Shown here: positions 7,080-14,164 of the stretch, piece after piece
How the letters are laid out: each line of letters begins with the position of its first letter
Numbering within the stretch: position 1 is the stretch's first letter
Assembly (NCBI RefSeq): GCF_030719035.1
Contig: NZ_CP132203.1
Coordinates: forward strand, 1,488,001-1,552,000
DNA length: 64,000 bases
Origin: Hahella sp. HNIBRBA332
GTDB taxonomy: Bacteria; Pseudomonadota; Gammaproteobacteria; Pseudomonadales; Oleiphilaceae
Direction of reading: 5' to 3'
Position numbers and translations under genes: made by a program
The notes under the pieces: model-generated
Told to the model about the DNA's origin: nothing
The model's database searches: none
The model's input: the letters and a program-made list of their open reading frames with translations, nothing else

Positions 7080-7622
7080 ATGGAAATGGCGAGACCAACA
7101 ACCAAAAATGAGATGCTAGAAGCAGCAGAGTCAAATTTTGAAAAACTCTGGGATCTAATAGATTCTATGAATGATGAGTCCTTGAGTACGGAATTTGATT
7201 TCAGTCATGACACGAAAAAGAATGAGGCGCATTGGAGCAGAGATAAGAATCTTAGAGATGTGTTGATCCATCTATATGAATGGCACCAGTTGCTGCTTAA
7301 ATGGGTGGCTGCCAACGAGTCTGGAAAGAAAGCAAATTTCCTGCCAGAGCCATATACCTGGAAAACCTATGGTGAGATGAACGTTGAAATTTGGAAGAAG
7401 CATCAAGATACAAAGCTCGTGGATGCCAAAAAAATGCTCAAGAAGAGTCACAAATCTGTAATTAAGTTGGTTGATCGATTCTCTAATGATGAGCTATTCA
7501 CTAAGAAGTATTTTGATTGGACAGGCGCCACGACTCTCGGTAGCTACTGTGTGTCTACATTGTCTAGTCATTACGATTGGGCCATTAAAAAGCTTAAAGC
7601 GCATTGTAAAAGGTTTGCATAA
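7080..7622 (+). CDS. ClbS/DfsB-family four-helix-bundle protein (DUF1706)
   Basis: About 180 residues. The N-terminus MARPTTKNEMLEAAESNFEK and the later HLYEWHQLLLKW and LGSYCVSTLSSHYDW are characteristic of the ClbS/DfsB (DUF1706) family. ClbS, the best-known member, protects cells from the genotoxin colibactin by acting on its cyclopropane warhead. Many relatives have no known substrate. Here it is a lone integron cassette with no colibactin genes in view, so a protective role is only an inference. Start may be ATG 7080 or ATG 7086; the family N-terminus favours 7086. Confidence 0.8.
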   Translation: MEMARPTTKNEMLEAAESNFEKLWDLIDSMNDESLSTEFDFSHDTKKNEAHWSRDKNLRDVLIHLYEWHQLLLKWVAANESGKKANFLPEPYTWKTYGEMNVEIWKKHQDTKLVDAKKMLKKSHKSVIKLVDRFSNDELFTKKYFDWTGATTLGSYCVSTLSSHYDWAIKKLKAHCKRFA

Positions 7623-7646
7623 ACAATTATAGCTAACAAAGGGTTC

Positions 7647-8889
7647 CAGGCAAATCGCACTATGTGGCTACAAAGTAGCCAGGCCCGATAGCACTTTTTT
7701 TAAGTAACCATGATCCCAGCCTGCTCGTAGCCTCTTAGTTTTTATACCTCCTTTGTCCGTCTTCTCATTCTTCAGTAAATTCAACGCCATATGTCTCAAC
7801 ACCGCTAAATTCTCCGCGCTGTGTCCCATGCGATGCCGCGAGTCATCCTCTTTAAACGCTACATCCAGCACCCAATGCAGTTTGTTCTCTATGTGCCAGT
7901 GCTTTCGCGTCGCATTCAGGAAATATCTCGCATCGCCTTCTCGACTCGAAATATACAAGCGGCGCTCCAGCGTTCTTTGTCCTGACTCCATTCGCTCTGT
8001 TTCTACGACGATGAAACTCTTCAGGTCTTGCCAGCGACTTTGTTGCTTTTCCAGACCCTCCAGATTCGTTGAAACGCGGCAGCGCCGCTTCTCATCCTCA
8101 ACGCGCCCTGGTTCGCATACAAAGTCGACAAAATCCTCGCCGAAGCCTTTAGCCTCAGCGTCCACGTACCGGTCGTGAATCTCATCGTGTAATGAGGCCT
8201 GATTTTCCTTCACACCCACTAAATAGTCTGCTTCCGCGTGACGGATATGCTTCACGATCTCCCGCTGGCATCCCATCGCGTCCAAGGTGACGAGACTTCC
8301 TTTTAATGACAATGCCTTCAACAGTTTAGGAATAGCAGTGATCTCATTGGACTTCTCCTGAGTTTTCACCTGTCCCAACACCAGTTCGTTCGCTGTCGAC
8401 CAGGCGCTAACCATATGAATGGCGGGTTTGGAAGAGGATCGGTCGTATGAGCGCCGTAACGTTTTGCCGTCTATTGCGATCTGATCATCTGGAATCTGCT
8501 CCGCCAGCGTCGAAGCCCAGGATAGAAAGCTTATCTCTAGCGCCTCGGGATCTAACTTCGCAAAGATGTTGTTGAAGGTGTCGTGGGAGGGAATGCCGTT
8601 GGGCAGCTCCAGAAAAGACTCAAACCACTCTTTTTTAGCGTCGCCAAACCGAGTGATGGTAACCCAATCGTCAGCCCCACAGATGATCCCGCAGAGCGCG
8701 ATGGTGAGAACATCATAGAAATTATGCCGCATATTGAGCGTCTCTCGACGAGGATCAGAAAGGCTGGAGAAATGGTGTTTAACGCCGTCAATTAAAGAAG
8801 AGCCCATAACAGTCCTTATTAGGGGAGAAAAAGAGGCGTACTCTATGAATTTACTGCCTACTATTCAACCACATAGTGCGATTTGCCTG
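7647..8889 (-). mobile_element. ISAs1-family insertion sequence, intact
   Basis: A 1243-bp element with perfect 21-bp terminal inverted repeats (CAGGCAAATCGCACTATGTG... and its complement). A perfect 10-bp target duplication CAAAGGGTTC lies at 7637-7646 and 8890-8899. It carries one intact transposase gene on the minus strand. The exact repeats and full-length gene point to a recent insertion. Confidence 0.92.
7668..8807 (-). CDS. ISAs1-family transposase
   Basis: 379 residues. The N-terminal DDE_Tnp_1-associated domain has HNFYDVLTIALCGIICGADD and GIPSHDTFNNIFAKLDP. The catalytic domain has IAIDGKTLRRSYD, LVTLDAMGCQ and the C-terminal HWHIENKLHWVLDVAFKED typical of ISAs1. It fills the element and appears complete. 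Confidence 0.92.
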   Translation of the reverse strand: MGSSLIDGVKHHFSSLSDPRRETLNMRHNFYDVLTIALCGIICGADDWVTITRFGDAKKEWFESFLELPNGIPSHDTFNNIFAKLDPEALEISFLSWASTLAEQIPDDQIAIDGKTLRRSYDRSSSKPAIHMVSAWSTANELVLGQVKTQEKSNEITAIPKLLKALSLKGSLVTLDAMGCQREIVKHIRHAEADYLVGVKENQASLHDEIHDRYVDAEAKGFGEDFVDFVCEPGRVEDEKRRCRVSTNLEGLEKQQSRWQDLKSFIVVETERMESGQRTLERRLYISSREGDARYFLNATRKHWHIENKLHWVLDVAFKEDDSRHRMGHSAENLAVLRHMALNLLKNEKTDKGGIKTKRLRAGWDHGYLKKVLSGLATL

Positions 8890-8947
8890 CAAAGGGTTCA
8901 ACCTGACAGCTTCCTGCAGGTTAACCAAGTGTTAGCAGAACAATTCA

Positions 8948-9817
8948 ATGGATAAAGCCCTAGAGCTAAAAATCAGCATAGATAATGGTCTCTCGATTTC
9001 GCGAAGTGAGGCATTACAGCTGCTTGCGCAGTCAGAGCTTGTAAAAAAGCTCACACGAGATTGGAGCGATGACCCGCTTTTCTATGTATGGAGACTCATT
9101 GCGTTGAGTGAGATACCTTTTGCCCGGCACCTTGAATATACCTGCAGGCTAATTGATCGGGTCTTCGAGAAACTTGCAACTCCTTTTGGCTTCTCGTTAA
9201 GTGGCGATGAAAAGTATTTTCTCTCCTGTTACAACGCAATGCTGGTCTCTGCGATGTGCAGACTAGGCCAATCCAGAGCAGAGCACGTTATAAATGGTGT
9301 TGAGTGGATTACTACATATCAACCAATGGAGCGCGGATTATCAGTATCTATACCAAAATTTAATTTTGATAGATTTGGCGGTTGCTTTAAACGTGCACCT
9401 TGTTACATTGGAGTTGCCAAGTCCGTATTTGCATTGTTTTCTTATTGGGAGGCCACTGGAGATGCAGGTGTTAACGAAAAATTGGAGCAAGGTAAAGAAT
9501 ACTTACTTGAACATGAACTAGTAAGAAAGCTAAGCGATGGTACACCTATTACCCGACATATTATGGATATTTCGTTTCCTGAGTCTTATCACCTGAATAT
9601 TGTTGAACTGATTCGATTTGCTGGTAATGCCAGTATTTTGGATGATCCAAGAAGCCAATACGCAATACGCTATTTGGAGACAAAAAAGGGAAAATCGGGC
9701 TGGAAAACGGATTTTCGCTACAGATCGAACGGATACACTACCTTTGATGATGGTAGAAAAACAGGTGATTGGGTAACTTATATGATTAATCACGCATTAA
9801 ATGGAAGGCCATACTAA
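8948..9817 (+). CDS. cassette-encoded 289-residue protein, unknown; possibly alpha-helical toroid
   Basis: This is the largest gene in the array. It starts with ATG ten bases after the attC core. The sequence is mostly helical with aromatic-rich turns. Its C-terminal part (GKSGWKTDFRYRSNG, then KTGDWVTYMINHAL) is reminiscent of alpha/alpha-toroid proteins such as the terpenoid-cyclase fold, but no catalytic motif such as DxDD is seen. The fold suggestion is a guess. It ends in the degenerate attC at 9812-9859. Confidence 0.7.
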   Translation: MDKALELKISIDNGLSISRSEALQLLAQSELVKKLTRDWSDDPLFYVWRLIALSEIPFARHLEYTCRLIDRVFEKLATPFGFSLSGDEKYFLSCYNAMLVSAMCRLGQSRAEHVINGVEWITTYQPMERGLSVSIPKFNFDRFGGCFKRAPCYIGVAKSVFALFSYWEATGDAGVNEKLEQGKEYLLEHELVRKLSDGTPITRHIMDISFPESYHLNIVELIRFAGNASILDDPRSQYAIRYLETKKGKSGWKTDFRYRSNGYTTFDDGRKTGDWVTYMINHALNGRPY

Positions 9818-9859
9818 CAAAGCGTTGCACCAGACATGCCGATGAACGCGACATTATGA
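9812..9859 (+). other. degenerate attC-like site
   Basis: A good inverse core TACTAAC (9812-9818) is followed by AAGCGTTGCACC. At the expected 3' core the sequence is ATTATGA (9853-9859) instead of GTTATGA. The G of the crossover GTT is changed, so this junction may no longer recombine and could lock the two neighbouring cassettes together. Confidence 0.5.
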
Positions 9860-9868
9860 GTAACCGAA

Positions 9869-10108
9869 TTGGATAAAGAAATCAAAAATTTGTTAGGAAA
9901 ACTGTGCGTAGACTTGGGGTTCTGTTTACCGCCTATAGAGCAAGATCGTATCGCATCTCTTGGAGTTTGGAGAGCGAACGAATTTGCGAAGGAAGTTATT
10001 TCTAGTGAAGGGCTTAATCCAGAGTATGAGAAAAAATGGTTCCGAGAAATTCGAAATCGATTTGTTGCTCATTTTGGTAGTAACGAGTATGAAAGCAAAA
10101 ATTCATAA
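9869..10108 (+). CDS. cassette-encoded hypothetical protein (full copy of the partial gene at 1-67)
   Basis: 79 residues from TTG 9869, the first usable start after the cassette junction. Soluble, mixed charge, with WFREIRNRFVAHFGSNEY near the C-terminus. The last 22 codons are identical to positions 2-67. No family confidently recognised; the RNRFVAHF segment recalls small helical proteins such as MAE_28990/HEPN-like domains, but this is weak. Confidence 0.65.
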   Translation: MDKEIKNLLGKLCVDLGFCLPPIEQDRIASLGVWRANEFAKEVISSEGLNPEYEKKWFREIRNRFVAHFGSNEYESKNS

Positions 10109-10177
10109 CCAGGCGTTGTTGTCGCCTTCGGCTGGGACGGCGCAAAAAGCGCGCCGCCCTAACACTTGGCGTTATAC
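10103..10177 (+). other. integron attC site
   Basis: Inverse core TCATAAC at 10103-10109 and core GTTATAC at 10171-10177. It differs from the attC at 62-139 by a few substitutions and short indels. Confidence 0.75.
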
Positions 10178-10187
10178 GAAGTGAAGT

Positions 10188-10688
10188 ATGAAAATACATT
10201 GTAAGTGTGGTGCAACGATTTCTGATTCCTCAGACTTTATTTACAATAAAGGCTATGTTGTGCCTGATCAGGATTTGGAAGATCTTCAGGATGAAATCGA
10301 ACAAGCAAAAAAAGTGGATTTGGGAACGATTTGGAAGTATTCGAAAACGTTGTACCAATGCCATGAATGCTCTTGCCTCATACTAGAACTGAACGATGAA
10401 TACCATTTCTTTTCGGCTGACATTCCTGACAAGTCGAAATACGCCGTCCGTTCTGTTTTTGGAGAAAAGTGGAAGCGCCATTTGCGCGGGAACTGGACTA
10501 GAGGAAAGGGCTCTTTATGGTGGGGAGGGGGAGTCCAAGATCAAGCCTTTGATTTTGACGTCCGAGATTGGGAAGAGATGTCTAATAGATACTTTGAGGC
10601 TTTTGAAAGGCTGAAGAATGAAGGAATTCTTCGTGACTCTTTTCTTAGAAAAGACGGTGAGATGATTCACGAATGGCCGTCGAAATAA
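10188..10688 (+). CDS. cassette-encoded protein with N-terminal zinc-ribbon-like cysteines
   Basis: 166 residues. An N-terminal CKCG (residues 5-8) and a CxxCxC (YQCHECSC, about residues 62-68) could form a zinc ribbon. The rest is acidic with aromatic patches (KGSLWWGGG). It starts with ATG preceded by GAAGTG, ten bases after the attC core. No family recognised. Confidence 0.7.
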   Translation: MKIHCKCGATISDSSDFIYNKGYVVPDQDLEDLQDEIEQAKKVDLGTIWKYSKTLYQCHECSCLILELNDEYHFFSADIPDKSKYAVRSVFGEKWKRHLRGNWTRGKGSLWWGGGVQDQAFDFDVRDWEEMSNRYFEAFERLKNEGILRDSFLRKDGEMIHEWPSK

Positions 10689-10692
10689 AATC

Positions 10693-10745
10693 GTATAACA
10701 AAGCGTTGCTGCCGGACAAATTTTCCGCAGAGCGCGGCGTTATAT
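10693..10745 (+). other. integron attC site (last clear forward attC)
   Basis: Inverse core GTATAAC at 10693-10699, core GTTATAT at 10739-10745. It is a short 53-bp site with arms AAAGCGTTGC and GAGCGCGGC. The orientation of the array changes after this point. Confidence 0.75.
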
Positions 10746-10758
10746 CTAATGAATAATG

Positions 10759-10799
10759 GTTTCAATCCACGCCCTCCGTGTGAGGGCGTGGATTGAAAC
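10759..10799. repeat. perfect palindrome with CRISPR-repeat-like arms
   Basis: Two perfect 18-bp complementary arms, GTTTCAATCCACGCCCTC and its complement, are separated by the 5-base loop CGTGT. The arm ending GGCGTGGATTGAAAC matches the 3' end typical of type I-C CRISPR repeats. Only one unit is present, with no spacers and no cas genes in view, so it is not an array. There is no T-tract, so it is not a standard terminator. Confidence 0.8.
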
Positions 10800-10877
10800 A
10801 AGGACATTACCTGAGAATTTGAACAAGGGTTCCCGGAGTCAAAGTCCGGTTGATGGAAGGGGTAGCCGTTTTCATTT

Positions 10878-11432
10878 TCAATGCTGGTGATGATGGGCGT
10901 TTGGCTCAGACTGCCCAGAATTATAGCCTCGCAGTTGCATATAGCGAGTAACCTGCCCCGGAGTGAGGATACGACCCTGAGTAAGATGCGCCTCTAGATG
11001 GGCCGCACGAACCTTGGCCTGCAATTCGCCGATTTGCGTAAGCGATTGCGACAACAGCTCTGGAGTGATTAACTTGGCAGCGAACAGGTTATCGAGTTTG
11101 CGCTCTTCTTCAATCAGCGATTGACCCCACTTAATTGCATTGGCCTGCATGCTTGCAAACAGCGCCCGGGTAAGCTTCTGCTGCTCTTGAGTAAGCTCCA
11201 GCTCAGAGGCCAGCGTCAATACATGGGAGGGTCCGGGATAGCCATTGAGTTCTGCTGCTTTTGCCAAGCCCATCCCCTTGCCTGATAAATATGCCTGCAC
11301 GTCTTCTGAGGACAGCGCCTTAATTTCGCGTGCTTCTTGACCGGCGTAGGAAGATGCCTCGACCGAGGGTGCAGCTTGAACGCTACATGCGAAGGCTGCT
11401 GCGATGACTACAATATATGAACGGAAACTCAT
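10878..11432 (-). CDS. secreted Spy/CpxP-like (LTxxQ) periplasmic protein
   Basis: 184 residues from ATG 11432, which has GAGG six bases upstream. The in-frame GTG at 11444 is less likely. It begins with a signal peptide (MSFRSYIVVIAAAFACSVQA). LELTQEQQKLTRALFASMQ, followed by long helices, resembles the LTxxQ motif of the Spy/CpxP/heavy-metal resistance family of periplasmic chaperones and stress sensors. The C-terminus is His-rich (NAHHHQH), which could bind metal. It lies on the minus strand, downstream of a reverse-oriented attC. Confidence 0.7.
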   Translation of the reverse strand: MSFRSYIVVIAAAFACSVQAAPSVEASSYAGQEAREIKALSSEDVQAYLSGKGMGLAKAAELNGYPGPSHVLTLASELELTQEQQKLTRALFASMQANAIKWGQSLIEEERKLDNLFAAKLITPELLSQSLTQIGELQAKVRAAHLEAHLTQGRILTPGQVTRYMQLRGYNSGQSEPNAHHHQH

Positions 11433-11458
11433 GAAAAACCTCACTGGTTGATTGAGAT

Positions 11459-11557
11459 GGCTAACGCTTTGCTAATGGGCAGCCGAAATGCAGAGTAGGC
11501 TGTCCCGAGGAAGCCACGCTGTTTGTGGCCGGAACGAAATTAAGCAACTTGTTATAT
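11459..11557 (-). other. integron attC site, reverse orientation
   Basis: Read on the minus strand it starts with ATATAAC (11557-11551) and ends with GTTAGCC (11465-11459). Its interior AATTTCGTTCCGGCC and GCAAAGCG closely match the forward attC at 1258-1356. It therefore marks an inverted cassette. Confidence 0.75.
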
Positions 11558-11563
11558 GCCAAT

Positions 11564-11809
11564 TTATTCACCTTTGTGGCCATAAACAATTAAATGGTTG
11601 ATTATTTTCCGTGATTCCGGGCTGCCTTGAACCTCATTTGATAATTCGTTTCCACCCCAATCCTCTGTCATGAAGTGATCATGCGCTTGCCCTGATATTT
11701 CCGCCTGATTTGCTACCGCTTCCAATCGCCTCGCAAGCCAACGCAGCCTTTCAGGTGTGCCATGAATATACACTTGAAGTGCTTCTTCATCTTTTTCAAC
11801 AGTTAGCAT
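11564..11809 (-). CDS. Imm32-like immunity protein in an inverted cassette
   Basis: 81 residues. The pattern VYIHGTPERLRWLARRLEAV, then DHFMTEDWGGNELS and INHLIVYGHK resembles the Imm32 family, predicted immunity proteins of polymorphic toxin systems. The assignment is from memory of the motif and needs a profile search. It starts with ATG 11809 preceded by GGTG. An upstream GTTAGTT (11829-11823 on the minus strand) looks like the boundary core of the preceding attC. No cognate toxin is adjacent. Confidence 0.6.
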   Translation of the reverse strand: MLTVEKDEEALQVYIHGTPERLRWLARRLEAVANQAEISGQAHDHFMTEDWGGNELSNEVQGSPESRKIINHLIVYGHKGE

Positions 11810-11840
11810 TGTTCACCACTGGCAACTAACATTTGTATAT

Positions 11841-11858
11841 CGCGCATGCGCGTTTTTT
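11841..11858 (+). terminator. short hairpin with T-tract
   Basis: The palindrome CGCGCATGCGCG is followed by six T. The stem is only four or five pairs with a CATG loop. It could be a weak intrinsic terminator or a leftover attC arm. Confidence 0.3.
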
Positions 11859-11903
11859 AATTTCAAGACTTCGAAGATACCCCCTCCAGCTCACTGATTC
11901 CAG

Positions 11904-12153
11904 TGTAAAAATCCCGGGAAGTCAAACGTGACCCTACCCACCAATGATAAACACCCTGTTAAGCGGGTAAACTACGCTACAGAGGTGAACTATGATCAAA
12001 CAGAAGACATCAAATTCCAAATCTCGCCAACGTTTTTCAGACGAGTACAAGGCGGAAGCCCTGGCGCTAGCTCAACGTATCGGCGTGAGCGCCGCTGCAA
12101 GGCAATTAGGCCGGCATGATTCACAACTTTACAATTGGCGCAGGATCACCTGA
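11904..12153 (+). mobile_element. remnant of a second IS3-family element (left end and orfA fragment)
   Basis: A TG-start IS end (TGTAAAAATCCCGGGAAG) is followed by an OrfA start, ATG 11992 with AGAGGTG upstream. The 53-residue product has a helix-turn-helix (VSAAARQLGRHDSQLYNWRR) and stops at 12153. The zipper part of OrfA, all of OrfB and the right end are missing. It is unrelated to the 1235-bp element. Confidence 0.75.
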
Positions 12154-12168
12154 AGTGGGATATCAACA

Positions 12169-12426
12169 GTGGCAAAGAAGACAATTCAACAATTAAGAGA
12201 TGAAAATCCAGTCTTCCTTACTGTGTTTTGGTGTGACCGGTGTGGGAAAGCAATAAACCAAAATGAAGACAAAGATCACTGGCATGAAGAGCAATGTGGG
12301 TGTTGCAAAAAGTACCGCCAAATAGACCCGGATTGGGGTTATTGTAGTAATGATGCTTCGGTTTATTGTGGAAGGAAAATGTTTGAACATGACACTTGCT
12401 CAAATTGGGTTAAAGGTAAATGGTAA
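12169..12426 (+). CDS. hypothetical Cys-rich small protein, probable cassette gene
   Basis: 85 residues from GTG 12169, with GGGA upstream. CDRC, CGCCKKY and later single cysteines suggest a zinc-bound fold, similar in style to the other Cys/His cassette proteins here. It follows the IS3 remnant directly and is followed by an attC-like hairpin. No family recognised. Confidence 0.6.
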   Translation: MAKKTIQQLRDENPVFLTVFWCDRCGKAINQNEDKDHWHEEQCGCCKKYRQIDPDWGYCSNDASVYCGRKMFEHDTCSNWVKGKW

Positions 12427-12447
12427 TGGTGGGTATAAAATATAGAA

Positions 12448-12510
12448 ATAGGTGCTGACTAGGAATTGCTTATGCTCCGCTTCGGCAATCCTATGAGCGC
12501 TGCGTTATCT
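12448..12510 (+). other. attC-like site, 5' core not visible
   Basis: Core GTTATCT at 12504-12510, with paired arms GGAATTGC and GGCAATCC around CTCCGC. No proper inverse core was found at the 5' end, so it is either degraded or not a true attC. Confidence 0.4.
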
Positions 12511-12517
12511 GTATTGC

Positions 12518-12805
12518 ATGAATATGAAGGCTTTAATGGTTGCACCATCGTTAATAAGTATAGGTCTGAAAAATGCCCAAGGCATCGTTAAGACCCTGCA
12601 AAGAGAAGGGCTGCCCAATACGACCCGGCACAAGTCGCGAGATACTGTGAGAGCCACGCCGTCAAGCGTGAGGCGGCTCGATGGAGAGTTTGGCAATAGC
12701 GGAAAGGCAGCGACACCCAGTGCAGCGATGGAGGTGGATCTAGGGCTAGAGGAGGAGGGCGTGAGGGGTGTCTGCAAGGGATTTGTCGGTCGAGACATCA
12801 TATGA
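12518..12805 (+). CDS. doubtful ORF, 95 residues
   Basis: It starts right after the attC-like core with ATG AAT ATG but has no ribosome site. The second half (GKAATPSAAMEVDLG, EEEGVRGVCKGF) looks like random high-GC translation. An overlapping frame is also open for about 35 codons. It may be a decayed gene or not a gene. Confidence 0.2.
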   Translation: MNMKALMVAPSLISIGLKNAQGIVKTLQREGLPNTTRHKSRDTVRATPSSVRRLDGEFGNSGKAATPSAAMEVDLGLEEEGVRGVCKGFVGRDII

Positions 12806-12984
12806 AGACTTTGGCTTATAAATGATCGCAGTACAAATAATAGTTAAAGTGAATAACGCCCTTCTGCTTATAACAAGCCCGTCTAAAATCCAGCGCAATG
12901 TGATGCGTTATTTGAGTTCTTTTTGATCGATGCTAACTTATGATGTGAGGAGTAGTTTCTGGCTTTAGAAACTGGAGAAAGCTA

Positions 12985-13263
12985 ATGGAATGGGATAAAA
13001 GCGGAGGCCACATTAGCGTTTATGGTAAAGCCCCATTGGACGCGGAGAGTCCTCCCGCTGTAGGGGATACGGTCATGCTTACAGAAGGCGGCAGAAAGCA
13101 CTGGATAACCGTAACTGTCACGGAGCGCAAAGAGGAAATGATTGCCGGGGAAATTAAAGACATTTCTAGCTGTGAGGATGAAGATGATAGCTTCGAAATG
13201 AGCGTTGGAGAAAGCGTTCTCTTTCACTGTGATAGCGTGAAAATTATAGTGCGCCATAAGTAA
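12985..13263 (+). CDS. hypothetical small protein, beta-rich
   Basis: 92 residues from ATG 12985, preceded by CTGGAGAAAGCTA, a good ribosome site. It alternates hydrophobic and charged residues (AVGDTVMLTEGG, KHWITVTVTERKEEMIAGEI), suggesting a small beta-barrel. No family recognised. The frame after the stop stays open for 42 more codons, so the present stop could be a truncation of a longer protein. Confidence 0.6.
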   Translation: MEWDKSGGHISVYGKAPLDAESPPAVGDTVMLTEGGRKHWITVTVTERKEEMIAGEIKDISSCEDEDDSFEMSVGESVLFHCDSVKIIVRHK

Positions 13264-13696
13264 CAGGACGCCCAAGTAAAAGAGAAGCGGGCAAAGCAAC
13301 ATAGACGTCTTTATGAGGAATTCGTTTTAAGGTTCGCTGATGAGTGGAAGGCGAAGTCCGAAGGAGACGGTCGCTCGTATTTTCGGTTGTTATAAGTACA
13401 AATCCTGTCAGACAAACACCTATAGAAGGATGTCCGCAAAATTGAGTGAGCCGGATAGATTTTTAGAACTTCTATTGGAAGATAATAAGGAAAAAGCACT
13501 GAAATAAATGGGATACACGTCTGGCGAAATTCGTTCGACATTGAATCCATTTAGAGAGTGTGGCGGCTACATGATCCGTTATAGAGGTTGTTATCCAATG
13601 TTCGTAGCTATTATATATTGTTGGTGTTCATTATAAGGTTGCGTCGTACGATCTATTTTATTCATATGTTTACGTATTAAGGGGGCGTTGGTATAA
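13264..13696 (+). other. gene-poor stretch with coding remnants
   Basis: No convincing gene. In the frame of the preceding gene a 42-codon open stretch runs to the TAA at about 13394 (RRLYEEFVLRFADEWKAKS). A 25-codon mini-ORF (13429-13506, MSAKLSEPDRFLELLLEDN) has AGAAGG directly upstream. These look like remains of a decayed gene. The stretch ends with a GGGGGCGTTGG segment just before the acetyltransferase start. Confidence 0.5.
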
Positions 13697-14164
13697 ATGA
13701 TGGAATATCAGTACAGGGAACTGCATAGAGGTGATAACGACTTGTATTTCCAGATGTTGGATTGCTTCGGGAAGGCATTTGGAGACTTGAAAACCTACAA
13801 CGGGCAGCGGCCAGATGACGATTATATAACTGAGTTGCTGGGACGCGACACGTTCATTGCTTTGGTTGCGTTAAATAGGGGTAAGGTGGTAGGGGCCATA
13901 GCAGCCTATGTTCTGGAGAAGTTTGAACAACCACTTAGTGAGGTTTACATATATGACTTAGCGGTTGACGAAAAGCATAGAAGACATGGTGTCGCAACGC
14001 AATTGATAGAGCATCTCAAGCCTATAGCAAGAGACAAAAAGGCGAGTGTGATATATGTCCAAGCCGATTACGGAGATGAACCAGCAATTGCGTTATATAC
14101 AAAATTAGGTATTAGGGAAGATGTGATGCATTTCGATATTCCTGTGTCTGAAGATAAATTGTAA
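13697..14164 (+). CDS. AAC(3)-I-type aminoglycoside N-acetyltransferase
   Basis: 155-residue GNAT enzyme very close in pattern to AAC(3)-I. Shared segments include VVGAIAAYVLEKFEQP, EVYIYDLAVDEKHRR, the acetyl-CoA loop RRHGVATQLI, VIYVQADYGDEPAIALYTKL and GIREDVMHFDI. Family members acetylate the 3-amino group of gentamicin and fortimicin. The known AAC(3)-I genes are often integron cassettes. Here the gene sits just outside the clear cassette array with no obvious attC after it, so it may be a chromosomal relative. Start ATG 13697 or the next ATG at 13700. Activity on drugs is inferred from similarity. Confidence 0.85.
   Translation: MMEYQYRELHRGDNDLYFQMLDCFGKAFGDLKTYNGQRPDDDYITELLGRDTFIALVALNRGKVVGAIAAYVLEKFEQPLSEVYIYDLAVDEKHRRHGVATQLIEHLKPIARDKKASVIYVQADYGDEPAIALYTKLGIREDVMHFDIPVSEDKL

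Larger units (their letters stand above)
7631..8937 (+). other. integron attC site interrupted by an ISAs1-family element
   Basis: The inverse core AGCTAAC is at 7631-7637 and the core GTTAGCA at 8931-8937. The element at 7647-8889 lies between them. Without the element and one copy of the 10-bp duplication the site is about 54 bp, with the paired arms GGGTTCAACCTG and CAGGTTAACC. The interruption probably destroys it as a recombination site. Confidence 0.75.

Noticed and set aside
10759..10799. CRISPR array
   Set aside because: A single palindromic unit, no spacers, no second repeat and no cas genes in the window.
12518..12805. Confident cassette gene after the attC-like site
   Set aside because: No ribosome site, competing open frame and random-looking second half.
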